From NCBI RefSeq assembly GCF_000702945.1, contig NZ_JNLE01000003.1:1597501-1661500 (forward strand): a DNA stretch of 64,000 bases. Reading direction: 5' to 3'. Both the position numbers and the translations under genes were made by a program. Within the stretch, counting starts at the first letter, position 1; every line of letters begins with the position of its first letter. Source of the DNA: Clostridium sp. KNHs205 (GTDB taxonomy: Bacteria; Bacillota; Clostridia; Lachnospirales; Lachnospiraceae). Positions 51,776-61,170 of the stretch are shown here, piece after piece. A model generated the notes under the pieces. It was not told the origin of the DNA. It saw only the letters and a list, made by a program, of their open reading frames with translations, and did not search any database.

Positions 51776-52408
51776 ATGACAGATAAAGTATTTGATAACA
51801 ATCAAGTAAGTATTGCAGGCGAGGTAATGACTGATTTTGAATTCAGTCACGATGTATTTGGGGAGGGTTTTTACATTTTGGAGGTTTCTGTAAGCCGGTT
51901 AAGTAATTCCTATGATAACATACCTATTATGATATCAGAGCGGCTGGTGGATGTAAAAGCGGATTTAAAAGGCAAATATGTAGAGGTTAATGGACAATTC
52001 CGTTCTTATAACCGTCATGAGGACAACAAGAACAGGCTGGTTCTGTCTGTATTTGCCCGAGAAATCAAAGTAAGTGAAGAGGATACGGAAGGTATTCGCC
52101 CAAATTTCATCTTTTTAGACGGTTTTGTCTGCAAGCAGCCCATTTATCGAAAAACTCCCTTAGGAAGAGAAATAGCTGATATTCTTCTTGCAGTAAACAG
52201 ACCTTATGGAAAATCCGATTACATACCCTGCATCTGTTGGGGAAGAAATGCCAGATTCGCCGAGAATTTCACCGTTGGGGGACACATCCAGGTATGGGGC
52301 AGAATCCAGAGCAGAGAATACCAGAAAAAGATCAGTGAAAATGATTTTGAAAAAAGAATTGCCTATGAAGTATCGGTAAGTAAGCTGGAGTATCTGGAGG
52401 AATATTAA
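51776..52408 (+). CDS. Single-strand DNA-binding-like protein with two OB folds
   Basis: 210 aa. Two similar halves each fit an SSB/PriB-type OB fold: first NNQVSIAGEVMTDFEFSHD through GKYVEVNGQFRSY, second IFLDGFVCKQPIYRKTPLGREIADILLAVNRPYGKSDYIPCICWG through HIQVWGRIQSREY. The second half carries the classic SSB phrasing. No acidic C-terminal tail typical of SSB is seen. Start at ATG 51776 with AAGGGAG upstream; a longer start at 51737 is possible. Likely binds single-stranded DNA in recombination or repair, not the main replicative SSB. Confidence 0.82.
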   Translation: MTDKVFDNNQVSIAGEVMTDFEFSHDVFGEGFYILEVSVSRLSNSYDNIPIMISERLVDVKADLKGKYVEVNGQFRSYNRHEDNKNRLVLSVFAREIKVSEEDTEGIRPNFIFLDGFVCKQPIYRKTPLGREIADILLAVNRPYGKSDYIPCICWGRNARFAENFTVGGHIQVWGRIQSREYQKKISENDFEKRIAYEVSVSKLEYLEEY

Positions 52409-52466
52409 AAGAATTAATTATAGATTACATCATATAATAAGGAAATGCTGTTGCATAAGAAAGACG

Positions 52467-52507
52467 ATACCGGAAGGTTAGCCATTGGTTCCTTCCGGTA
52501 TTTTCTT
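52467..52507 (+). terminator. Terminator of the OB-fold gene
   Basis: ATACCGGAAGG (52467-52477) pairs with CCTTCCGGTAT (52491-52501), then TTTTCTT. Confidence 0.92.
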
Positions 52508-52568
52508 AAAATGCAGCAGCATTTTCTTGCTTTATGGCTGGTAGTAAGGCCGTAGAAGTCTTAAAAAA

Positions 52569-52634
52569 CCGTAATTTTGACCTGCTTAACCGTAATTTTG
52601 TATGGTTATTTCTTTTAAGTAAATACATTATAAT
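52569..52634 (+). promoter_or_regulatory. Activator-type promoter of the GH94 gene with two direct repeats
   Basis: CCGTAATTTTG occurs at 52569-52579 and identically at 52590-52600, 21 bp apart. After 28 bp comes TATAAT (52629-52634); the -35 region (TTATTT) is poor. The same layout is found at 58624-58689 and 63444-63509. Predicted site for the AraC-type response regulator encoded at 55806. Confidence 0.75.
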
Positions 52635-52747
52635 AATTTTATTATAAGCAGTCAGAAACCGGAAGTGATAAAGGCAGAAGACTAAAATTACACAGAATAA
52701 GATATACCTTTCAGTTGAGACAATAAACTTATTATCGGAGGGATTTT

Positions 52748-55693
52748 ATGAAGCATATACTTGCTCGTGAACTGCTGGGGAAACCCCAGGAAATGGCACA
52801 ACAGTTTTTCGGGGAATTAATTACAGAGACGGAAGGTTATGATTATCAGTTTACGGATGCCAGTCTGCAGAACTTGCTCCTTATTGGAAGGTTTACATAT
52901 CAGGTACCGGCTTTCAAGGAATTGTACAAGGATGAGATGCTGGCAGTATTTTTTGACAGTTTATCCACTGTGCAATCCCATTTATTTCAAATAGCCTGGG
53001 ACAGCGGAACAATTATTCAGTATACCTATGACAGCGTGGAAAAGAAGGATAAGCTTCTGCAGGAAAAGTCCCTGCCTGAGCCCCTGGCCTCTAAGATACT
53101 GAATAAGTTAATGAATTACAAGTCCTGGGCTGGATACCTGGACGAGTTCGGTGATCATATTATTGATTTGAAAGCTCCTTCGCCGGGTGCCCATTTTTAT
53201 ACCAATATGCTGCTGGGAAAACGTATAGGTTTTTCTCTTCCTTTGCAATCCACGCCGAAAAGCGTTGTGGACCGATTGGGAGGAGGAAGCTTCAGAGCAC
53301 ATGCCGCTAATCAGGTACTGGCTACCCGATGGGACATGCTGCCAGAGGAAAACGGGTTTCCGGCAAATCGTCAATTTTATCTGGTGGAGGAAGGGAAGCA
53401 GATCTTTTATTCAGCGGATGCGACGGATTCCAATGTTTTAACGGCTGTCTGCCGTCATTCCAGAAACCATACCAGGTTAGAATATTCCACTGCCTGCGGT
53501 CTTCTCATAACCAGAACGATTTTCTTATTGCCCCAGTACCAGGGGCTTCCCATGGCAACAGAGGTTCAGAGAATTACCATTAGGAATACCGGGAAAAAGG
53601 AACGAAAGCTAAAGGTGGTTCTTACCGGAATGATTGCCTCTGCGGTTCCTCCTGCCTTAATGGAGGATGTGGTCTATTCCACGGTTATCATGGAATCTGG
53701 TATTCTGAACAAAGCAGAAGGCCAGCTCCTCGCTTATGTACCTCATTATTATCCGGATTACTGCCAGGGGGATGTCCGCTTTGGAACCGCTATGTTCTAT
53801 GAGAAAGGAAAGAAGACCTACCCGGGTGAAATCGGGACCCATTACGGTGATTTTATCGGAAGCGGCAGCCTGAACCGTCCCCAGGGACTATCCAGGCTCA
53901 CTAACCGCCTCAGTACCAAAGGTCCGGGATTTCTTGCTTTGGGAAAACAGTTTTATCTGGCGGCAGGAGAGGAAGTAACAGCGGATCAATATACGGGGCT
54001 GATCACAGAACTTCAGGATACAGCGGTGAGCAAGGAAACCCTTCAAAGAGAAATAGAGAACCTCCATTCCAGATTTACCGAAAGGGAGGCTTTGGAGGAA
54101 GCCCTGTCAGCTCAGATGAACTGGTACGACGATTACCGCAGTTATCTGCAGGTCTCTACCGGAAACAGGGATTTTAATGCCTATGTCAATTATAATCTGC
54201 CTTTTCAGGTATTATATCAGACCTTTGTATCCCGCTCCTTTGATTTGACACAAAAGGGATACCGGGAAATCGGGTTCCGGGAGATTCAGGATATCTATGC
54301 ATCTATGTACTATTTTATGGCAATGGGGGAAGGGGAGTATACCAAGTCCCTCTTAAGGGAGTGGATAGAAAAAGTACTTGAATTCGGCTACTGCTATCAC
54401 AACTTTTTCTGGAAAGGAAAAGAGGCCGGAAAATGGTCAGATGATGGGCTTTGGCTGGTACAGGCCGTATACCGTTATGTTCAATTCAGCAAAGACACGG
54501 AATTTCTAAAGGTGGAATACGAAATACCGGAAAGCGGTGGAAAGAAAAGAAAGGTATATGATACCCTGAAAGCAGTTATCCATTACTCAGGAACAGTATC
54601 CATTGGTAATCATGGTCTGCCTTTAATTGACTTTGCTGATTGGAACGACTGCCTTAAGGTAGACCCGAATTATCTGACAGGAAAAGAAAAAGAAACCCTG
54701 ACAGGACCTGTCGATGGGTATTCGGAAAGTGTTATGAACGGATTTCTGTTAAAGCTTGCCATAAACCACATGGAAGAGCTGTCCTTTAACCTTGGAGATC
54801 TGGCATACAGGGAAGAACTAAAGCACCAGAAGCAGATACTGAGCAGAAATCTCCAGGAACATGCCTGGAAGGGGGATTTTTTTGCCAGGGTTTTATTTAA
54901 CCGCTACGGGGATAAGATAACATATCTGGGTGCCGGCGGTGATGGGTTTTCCAGAAAGCAAGAGATACCGGGAACTTACTTTTTAAATTCCTTCAGCTGG
55001 TCAGTACTGTCAGGGGAAGCAACGGAGGAGCAGATAGGAATCATGCTGGAGGGAATTCAGAAATACCTTATAAGTCCCTTTGGATTCCCCCTCATGAGCC
55101 CCACAGATCTCTCCAGGGTAGCCCAAGCTACGGCAACCGGGGAATATTTTCCCGGTGACAGAGAAAATGGTGGTATCTTTAAGCATGCCACCATGATGGC
55201 GGCAGCCGCCATGGTGAAGGCATCGAAAGAAGCAGAGGATATAAAGCTGGCGGTAAAACTCAGGGATCTTGCCTACTGGATGGTAAATCTGGTATTGCCC
55301 TTTAAGACCCTTGAAAATCCTTTTATGGCCTGCGGTAATCCCCGCTGGTGTACACAGTATATTAACAGCCAGACCGGAGAGAACATAGGGCCAACTTTAA
55401 GCGGAACCTCCACATGGCTGACCCTGACCTTATTTGAAATGCTCGGAATTGAGTACAGAGACGGACAACTCCTTCTGAATCCTATGTTATCCGAAGAAGA
55501 GGAAGAGCTTCGATATACCTTAAAACATAGGAAGACTTATTATGAGATAACAGTCCGAAAACCTGTTGGGCTGTCCCGTATAAAAGAAGGGGGTTACCGG
55601 TTTGTTCTGGACGGAAGAACAGCTGAAGGGAATGCAGTTCCTCTGATCGATGATGGAAAATTCCATCACCTGGAACTTGAATTTGTAAAATAA
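52748..55693 (+). CDS. GH94 family glycoside phosphorylase (beta-glucan oligosaccharide type)
   Basis: 981 aa, cytoplasmic. Domains: N-terminal beta-sandwich (about 1-430), helical linker, (alpha/alpha)6 barrel from about 480 with catalytic Asp634 in DFADWNDC, and a C-terminal jelly roll ending near 980. The barrel motifs YREIGFREIQDIYASMYYF and ENGGIFKHATMMAAAA are family hallmarks. GH94 enzymes split beta-glucosides with phosphate to alpha-glucose 1-phosphate. Length is above cellobiose phosphorylase (about 810) and near cellodextrin or laminaribiose types, and its neighbour is a licheninase, so beta-1,3 or mixed beta-1,3/1,4 oligosaccharides are likely (inference). GAGGG before ATG 52748. 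Confidence 0.9.
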   Translation: MKHILARELLGKPQEMAQQFFGELITETEGYDYQFTDASLQNLLLIGRFTYQVPAFKELYKDEMLAVFFDSLSTVQSHLFQIAWDSGTIIQYTYDSVEKKDKLLQEKSLPEPLASKILNKLMNYKSWAGYLDEFGDHIIDLKAPSPGAHFYTNMLLGKRIGFSLPLQSTPKSVVDRLGGGSFRAHAANQVLATRWDMLPEENGFPANRQFYLVEEGKQIFYSADATDSNVLTAVCRHSRNHTRLEYSTACGLLITRTIFLLPQYQGLPMATEVQRITIRNTGKKERKLKVVLTGMIASAVPPALMEDVVYSTVIMESGILNKAEGQLLAYVPHYYPDYCQGDVRFGTAMFYEKGKKTYPGEIGTHYGDFIGSGSLNRPQGLSRLTNRLSTKGPGFLALGKQFYLAAGEEVTADQYTGLITELQDTAVSKETLQREIENLHSRFTEREALEEALSAQMNWYDDYRSYLQVSTGNRDFNAYVNYNLPFQVLYQTFVSRSFDLTQKGYREIGFREIQDIYASMYYFMAMGEGEYTKSLLREWIEKVLEFGYCYHNFFWKGKEAGKWSDDGLWLVQAVYRYVQFSKDTEFLKVEYEIPESGGKKRKVYDTLKAVIHYSGTVSIGNHGLPLIDFADWNDCLKVDPNYLTGKEKETLTGPVDGYSESVMNGFLLKLAINHMEELSFNLGDLAYREELKHQKQILSRNLQEHAWKGDFFARVLFNRYGDKITYLGAGGDGFSRKQEIPGTYFLNSFSWSVLSGEATEEQIGIMLEGIQKYLISPFGFPLMSPTDLSRVAQATATGEYFPGDRENGGIFKHATMMAAAAMVKASKEAEDIKLAVKLRDLAYWMVNLVLPFKTLENPFMACGNPRWCTQYINSQTGENIGPTLSGTSTWLTLTLFEMLGIEYRDGQLLLNPMLSEEEEELRYTLKHRKTYYEITVRKPVGLSRIKEGGYRFVLDGRTAEGNAVPLIDDGKFHHLELEFVK

Positions 55694-55703
55694 GAAAACA
55701 AAT

Positions 55704-55747
55704 GCCATAGAAGAAATTGCTGTAATTCATAGCAGTTTCTTTTATGG
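55704..55747 (+). terminator. Terminator of the GH94 gene
   Basis: GCCATAGAAGAAATTGCT and AGCAGTTTCTTTTATGGC form a long imperfect stem, with TTTCTTTTA inside the 3' arm. Suggests the regulator genes behind are separately controlled. Confidence 0.7.
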
Positions 55748-55805
55748 CTTGTGTTTTAGAAAGAAGTTTTATAAAGTAAAGAAAGAAGGTTAAGGAGGAG
55801 CAGGG

Positions 55806-56858
55806 ATGTTTACAGTACAGATAGTAGATGATGAGCCCATCGTCAGAATGGGGTTGAAAAAACTGATACCGTGGGAGGAGCTTGAGTTTCATACAGTCTA
55901 TGAAGCACAAAACGGTGAAGAGGCACTAAAGCAGTTGAAAGAGCACCATATCGACCTGATTATAACAGATATTGAAATGCCCATTATGAATGGGATGGAA
56001 TATATAAAAAAAGTAAAGGAATTAAAAGGAAAACAAGCAATTGTAATCTTAACTGCCTACGCTGAGTTTGAGTATGCAAAGTCAGCAATCGAATACGGTG
56101 TAGCCGGATATATTTTAAAGCCTATTGCAGAGAATCAGATTATAGAAACCCTGAATCAGGTGAAAAAGACCCTTACAGTTCCTGTGGAAAGAAAATATAC
56201 CAGGGAACTTGATAAAAAATTAATTGAAGCAGTCCTGTTGACAGACTCCAAGGCCTATGAGCTTCTGGCTGCCATTCTGGAAGAGGAGGGACAGTATGAA
56301 CTGGAGGATATCAGCGGGATGAACCTTCGGTTTTCTTATATTCTGGAGGAAATTGTACAGGCAATCAATAAGAAATACGCTAATTTGAACAAACTGGAGC
56401 CCCTGGGCGTAAACCTCACTGACGGCCGGCAGAAATATATGTCAAGAACTGCTCTTACAGAACGGTTTGAGTTGGAAATTAAAAGGCTGTTTGACATATT
56501 GGATAAATACCTGCTGGTGTATAAAGACAATGTAGTAAGACAGGCCAGCCGGTACGTGGTAAATCATGTTGATGAGAAAATCGGATTGACCATCATAAGC
56601 AATTACCTTAATATCAGTAAGAATTATTTCTGCAGTCTTTTCAAACAGGAGACGGGAGAGAATTTTCTGAACTATGTAACTAAGATTAAGATGCAGAGAG
56701 CAAAATACCTATTAAAAGAGAAGAATATGAGGATTTATGAAGTGTGTAATTATCTTGGGTATACCGACACCACTTACTTTACGAAACTCTTCAAGAAATA
56801 TATTGGAATGACACCAAACGATTATAAGAAAACAGAGTGTGAGGAATATGATTTTTAA
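55806..56858 (+). CDS. YesN-type response regulator of the beta-glucan locus
   Basis: 350 aa. Receiver domain 1-120 with Asp8-Asp9, phospho-acceptor Asp55 (IITDIEMPI) and Lys105 (YILKPI); a middle region of about 120 residues; AraC HTH about 245-345 (LTIISNYLNISKNYFCSLFKQ, IYEVCNYLGYTDTTYFTKLFKKYIG). GGAGG before ATG 55806. Its stop overlaps the kinase start, so the pair is coupled. Predicted targets: the paired 11-bp repeats before GH94, the binding protein and GH16. Confidence 0.95.
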   Translation: MFTVQIVDDEPIVRMGLKKLIPWEELEFHTVYEAQNGEEALKQLKEHHIDLIITDIEMPIMNGMEYIKKVKELKGKQAIVILTAYAEFEYAKSAIEYGVAGYILKPIAENQIIETLNQVKKTLTVPVERKYTRELDKKLIEAVLLTDSKAYELLAAILEEEGQYELEDISGMNLRFSYILEEIVQAINKKYANLNKLEPLGVNLTDGRQKYMSRTALTERFELEIKRLFDILDKYLLVYKDNVVRQASRYVVNHVDEKIGLTIISNYLNISKNYFCSLFKQETGENFLNYVTKIKMQRAKYLLKEKNMRIYEVCNYLGYTDTTYFTKLFKKYIGMTPNDYKKTECEEYDF

Positions 56859-58626
56859 AGAGAAGCACCCCCAGGTCAAGATGACGGACAAGACCATAAC
56901 CAGTGTATTGCTTGGCAGCTATATCAGGACAATGATTATCTCCCTGTTCTTAGGCCTCCTTTTTTTCTTTGTCATTACAGGAAAAGAGATGGTCTACCGG
57001 CAGAATCTGAATAACAGCCGGATATTGACTACCTTTTCTTATTTTATCAACATGCAGCTGGAAGATATAAAACGGTATTCCTATAACCTGATTATCGATG
57101 AGGAGCTCCAGGATATAATTGATGGAAAAGAAGAAGGAAAAAGCAAGCAAATCAGCACTTTCCTGATGAACAAGATGGCGGAGAGAAATGAAATACAATC
57201 CATTCATATTGTATTGGGAAAGGATGTTATTTCAGAATACAAGCAGCCGGTCTTTGACCAGGAACCGGGCCAGTTTCTGAAAGAGCTGGGAATCAATCCT
57301 GATAATCAAGAGGAGAAAAGCAGTTTTTACTGGGAGATTGGAAGAGACAATATAGAAATTCAAAGAGACAATACTTTTTATCTGGTAGGCAGTATCCGTT
57401 CCAAAACTACACTGAAGCATCTGGGATATCTTATCGTTTTCCTGGATCCCAACGAGCTGCAGAAGAAAATCAACCTCTATCTTCAGGAGCTGGATTATGA
57501 AGTCCTGATAAAAAGCGGTCAGGGTAATACCATATCTTTTCCGTCAGATTCAGGCATTGAAAAGTATGGAAATCTGTTGGTCTACCGGGAAGAAGCCGAT
57601 GACAGCTGGTGGCAGCTCTTTCATAAAAAGCAGTACAGTTCCCGGAAGATTAACAGTATACAGGGTGAAATTTACGGAATGGCAAGAGTATCTCTGTATG
57701 CACCCAATGTGGAATTTGCCCTGATCTTACTGCTTATTATTACCATAGAATTTATCCTGATAGCTTCCGTAATTATCAAAAGACGGGTCACCAGCCCGTT
57801 GGAGGAAATTGCCAGGAGGGCCAGAAAAATCGGAATACAGGGTAATCTGAGTATCCTGTTTCCAAAAGAAGAGTATTATTCGGAAGCAGACGATATATCC
57901 AAAGCGCTCAATGAAATGATGGAACAGATCCGCGGTCTTATACAAGAAGTGGAACGGAGAGAGAAGCTGCAGAAAAAACTTGAGCTGTCTGTAATAAACC
58001 ACCAGATCAAACCTCATTTTTTGTATAATACTTTAAATGCTGTCAGTATCCTTATCAGTGTGGAAGAAAAAGAATCCGCAAACCAGCTGGTAAAATCTGT
58101 GGCAAAATATTACAGAGCATGCCTGAACCAGGGAAAAGATATGATATCCCTGAAAAATGAGCTTGAGATTGTTGAGGAATATATTAAAATCGCCCTTATC
58201 AGAAATCCGGATATCTTAAGGGTAACTTATGTGATTGATCCAGAAGCAGGGGATCTGCAGATCCCCAAAATGACCATCCAGACCTTGGTGGAAAACAGTA
58301 TTAAATATGGAATCAAGCAAATGGGGGAACCTATCAGGATCACAATTTCAGCAGAATCGAAAGAAGGTTATGCTGAAATTACTGTTGAAGATAACGGCAG
58401 CGGTATTAAAAAGGATATCATTGAGCGGATTATGAAAGGCGAGTCCCTGGAAGCAGAATCCGGCTTTGGTCTGAGATCCGTGGTAATGAGGATTTCGCTA
58501 TCTCACGATATCAAAAACATCTCAGATATCATACGGATTGAGTCCAGAGAAGGGGAATTCACAAAGGTTATCTTAAAGGTTCCCTTTCAAAATGAAACAG
58601 GAATCAGCAAGAGGGATTCACATTAA
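56848..58626 (+). CDS. YesM-type sensor histidine kinase of the beta-glucan locus
   Basis: 592 aa from ATG 56848 (GTG 56839 and ATG 56881 are alternatives). Membrane helices near 20-42 and 290-312 flank an extracellular sensor of about 245 residues. HAMP, then the His_kinase domain with NHQIKPHFLYNTL (His390) and HATPase motifs QTLVENSIKYGI and DNGSGI follow. Overlaps the regulator gene by 11 bases. Probably senses beta-glucan oligosaccharides directly or through a binding protein, possibly the membrane-anchored one at 62148 (inference). Confidence 0.94.
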   Translation: MIFKEKHPQVKMTDKTITSVLLGSYIRTMIISLFLGLLFFFVITGKEMVYRQNLNNSRILTTFSYFINMQLEDIKRYSYNLIIDEELQDIIDGKEEGKSKQISTFLMNKMAERNEIQSIHIVLGKDVISEYKQPVFDQEPGQFLKELGINPDNQEEKSSFYWEIGRDNIEIQRDNTFYLVGSIRSKTTLKHLGYLIVFLDPNELQKKINLYLQELDYEVLIKSGQGNTISFPSDSGIEKYGNLLVYREEADDSWWQLFHKKQYSSRKINSIQGEIYGMARVSLYAPNVEFALILLLIITIEFILIASVIIKRRVTSPLEEIARRARKIGIQGNLSILFPKEEYYSEADDISKALNEMMEQIRGLIQEVERREKLQKKLELSVINHQIKPHFLYNTLNAVSILISVEEKESANQLVKSVAKYYRACLNQGKDMISLKNELEIVEEYIKIALIRNPDILRVTYVIDPEAGDLQIPKMTIQTLVENSIKYGIKQMGEPIRITISAESKEGYAEITVEDNGSGIKKDIIERIMKGESLEAESGFGLRSVVMRISLSHDIKNISDIIRIESREGEFTKVILKVPFQNETGISKRDSH

Positions 58627-58689
58627 GAATTTTACCCCTTAATATCGTAATTTTATAGAGTTATCGAACCCCGGACTTTGTTTTATAAT
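58624..58689 (+). promoter_or_regulatory. Activator-type promoter of the binding-protein gene
   Basis: TCGTAATTTTA (58645-58655), preceded exactly 21 bp upstream by the weaker copy TAAGAATTTTA (58624-58634). Then 28 bp to TATAAT (58684-58689). Same geometry as before GH94 and GH16. Confidence 0.72.
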
Positions 58690-58722
58690 TTATCCATCAA
58701 GTAAAGCAAAGGGGGATACATC

Positions 58723-60114
58723 ATGAAAGTAAGATTATTATCATGTGTACTTGTGGTTATGCTTTTAGCCACATCATTCGTTGGGTGCAGCTCCAAAAAC
58801 GATACCAATACATCGTCAGATAAAGCAGCAACAACGGAAACCGGAAAAGATGCCGGAGAAACAGAAGCCAATAAAAGTGGAGACAAAACAATCGTAACTA
58901 TGTGGGTTATGCCAAACAGTGGTGATCCGGAAAATAACCTGAAAGAGGTTCTGGCACCGTTCCTTGAGCAGAACAAGGATATTGATGTACAGCTGACCGT
59001 ATTAGACTGGGGCTCTGCCTGGACTAAGATCACAACAGCAGCTACCAGCGGAGAAGGACCGGATATTACACAGCTTGGAACAACTCAGGTCGCGGCTGTA
59101 GCAGCTATGGGTGCCTTGGAGGAGATGACTGGAATTTATGATAAATTCGGAGGAGAAGAAGCTTTTGTTCCTGCTACACTTCCTACCACTCAGATTCTGG
59201 GAGCAGGGGAGGAAAGATATGCCGCTCCCTGGTTTATAGATACAAGAGCACTGTTTTACCGTAAGGACATTTGTGAAGCAGCAGGAGTAAATCCTGAGAC
59301 CGATTTTGAGACCTGGGATAAATTCAAAGCAGCGTTAGAAAAGATGAAGGGAATTACCGTGGATGGAAAAGAAGCTGCGCCTTTGATGATGCCCGGTAAG
59401 AACGATTGGAATGTTATACATAATTTCGCTCCTTGGATCTGGGGTGCCGGCGGTGAATTCATAGCAGCAGATAACAAGACAAGCGTAGTGGATTCTGAAG
59501 AAGCCTATGAAGGTGTTAAATTCTATACAGAGCTTGCTACGGAAGGCCTGATGAGCATGGCAGCACTGGAGAAGAATTCCGCAGAGGTGGAAGCCTCCTT
59601 TAATGCGGGAGAAGCAGCTGTTATCATCAGCGGTGCATATGAAATCGCTACTTTAAGAAGAGAGCAGCCGGAACTGGCTGAAAAGATCGGAACAGCTCCC
59701 TTCCCGGCAGGACCCAAAGGAAGATATGCCTTTTTTGGCGGCAGCGGGCTAAGCGTTTTCAAGAGCTCCAAGAACAAAGAAGCTGCTTATCGTGTAATTG
59801 AGTACTTAATGTCTACGGATGCCCAGGTTGCTTATCAGAGATTCTGCGGTAATTTACCGACAGTAAAAGCAGCTTATGAAACGGAATTCGTTTCAGAAGA
59901 ACCTTTAAGAGAAGCTTTCAAGACACAGCTTGATTTTGGCAAAGCATATCCTTCCGTGGCAGGATGGGGGCCTTCCGAAACCCTGTTGCAGAAAGGTTTA
60001 AGTAATGTCTGGGATAATGTTATGGGAGTATATGGCGAGTATAAGCCGGAACAGACGAAAGAATTCTTAAAGCAGACAGCAAGCGAGTGCACCATTATAT
60101 ACAACCAACAATAA
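58723..60114 (+). CDS. Carbohydrate-binding lipoprotein (ABC transporter, family 1)
   Basis: 463 aa. Lipoprotein signal with lipobox FVGC (Cys22), a Ser/Thr/Glu-rich linker (24-52), then a family 1 binding domain (TIVTMWVMPNSGDPENNLKEVL, ATSGEGPDITQLGTTQVAAVA, FFGGSGLSVFKSSKNKEAAYRVIEYLM). Captures oligosaccharides, probably from lichenan or laminarin given the locus. AAGGGGG before ATG 58723. A hairpin separates it from the permeases, fitting higher expression of this gene. Confidence 0.95.
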   Translation: MKVRLLSCVLVVMLLATSFVGCSSKNDTNTSSDKAATTETGKDAGETEANKSGDKTIVTMWVMPNSGDPENNLKEVLAPFLEQNKDIDVQLTVLDWGSAWTKITTAATSGEGPDITQLGTTQVAAVAAMGALEEMTGIYDKFGGEEAFVPATLPTTQILGAGEERYAAPWFIDTRALFYRKDICEAAGVNPETDFETWDKFKAALEKMKGITVDGKEAAPLMMPGKNDWNVIHNFAPWIWGAGGEFIAADNKTSVVDSEEAYEGVKFYTELATEGLMSMAALEKNSAEVEASFNAGEAAVIISGAYEIATLRREQPELAEKIGTAPFPAGPKGRYAFFGGSGLSVFKSSKNKEAAYRVIEYLMSTDAQVAYQRFCGNLPTVKAAYETEFVSEEPLREAFKTQLDFGKAYPSVAGWGPSETLLQKGLSNVWDNVMGVYGEYKPEQTKEFLKQTASECTIIYNQQ

Positions 60115-60134
60115 CAAGATAGTGGAGTGAAAGG

Positions 60135-60175
60135 AACCGCTGCAAGGTGAAAATACAGACTGCAGCGGTTTTTCA
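60135..60175 (+). terminator. Attenuator-like stem-loop between binding-protein and permease genes
   Basis: AACCGCTGCA (60135-60144) pairs with TGCAGCGGTT (60161-60170), then TTTCA. Probably partial termination, as in the first transporter locus. Confidence 0.75.
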
Positions 60176-60189
60176 ATAGAGGAGTAAGG

Positions 60190-61170
60190 ATGAAACATAC
60201 AGGAAAGAAGCGGGAAGTAAGAAGCCCTAAGAAGAAAAGAACAGGGATGCTGGAGAGAATCAGGCAGAACAAGTTAGCCTACTGTCTGATTGCACCGGCC
60301 ATTATAGCTATGATCGTGATTCATTTTATTCCCATCGTATCCGGAATAATAATGTCATTTTTAAAGCTCAATCAGTTTACCCTTAAGAAATTTCTTAAGG
60401 CCCCTTTTATCGGATTGGATAATTATGAAGCGGTATTATTTGATGCGAACAGTACCATACGTTCGGGATTTTTTGACGCCTTAAGAAATACAGCCATTTT
60501 CGGACTGATCTGCAGTATCCTGGTAATTTCCATTGCCATGCTGTTAGCGGTACTGCTGAACCGGAAGTTTAGATTCAGAGGTATTGCCAGAACACTGCTG
60601 ATGACACCCTGGGTAGTTCCCTCCTTTGTAGTTGGTATGCTATGGGGATTTATGTGGCAGCAGGATGGTATCATCAACAGAATTTTAGTAGATATCCTGC
60701 ACTTGTTTCCAAACAAACCCTTCTGGCTCACGGGCCCTGCGGTTATGGTAGCTATCATAATTCCGACGATCTGGAGACAGGTACCATTTGTAATGCTGAT
60801 GCTGCTGGCTGGTCTGCAGCAGATACCGGAGGAATATTATGAAGCAGCCAAGATAGATGGTGCCAATGCCTGGAGAAGTTTTTGCAATGTTACGCTGCCG
60901 CTGTTAAGATCCGTATTATCCATTCAGATACTGAACGGAATCATCAGCTATGTATACTCCTTTAACATTGTTTCCATGATGTTTGGTCACGGTGCCGGTT
61001 TTCCCGGAAAATACGGAGACCTGCTCATGACGAACATTAACCGTAATTCCTTTCAGATCTGGCAGTTCGGAACCGGTGCTGCCGCAACCGTGGTTGTAAT
61101 GGTTTGCGTAATGGGACTGGTGGCAATCTGGTACAGGGTATTTCAAAATGATTTGGTGGTGGATGAATAA
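60190..61170 (+). CDS. Sugar ABC transporter permease, MalF-like
   Basis: 326 aa, a basic cytoplasmic N-terminus (KKREVRSPKKKR) and six membrane helices. EAA loop EEYYEAAKIDGANAWRSFCNVTLP. AGGAG before ATG 60190. The next permease starts at the last base of this stop codon (TAATG overlap), so translation is coupled. Confidence 0.95.
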   Translation: MKHTGKKREVRSPKKKRTGMLERIRQNKLAYCLIAPAIIAMIVIHFIPIVSGIIMSFLKLNQFTLKKFLKAPFIGLDNYEAVLFDANSTIRSGFFDALRNTAIFGLICSILVISIAMLLAVLLNRKFRFRGIARTLLMTPWVVPSFVVGMLWGFMWQQDGIINRILVDILHLFPNKPFWLTGPAVMVAIIIPTIWRQVPFVMLMLLAGLQQIPEEYYEAAKIDGANAWRSFCNVTLPLLRSVLSIQILNGIISYVYSFNIVSMMFGHGAGFPGKYGDLLMTNINRNSFQIWQFGTGAAATVVVMVCVMGLVAIWYRVFQNDLVVDE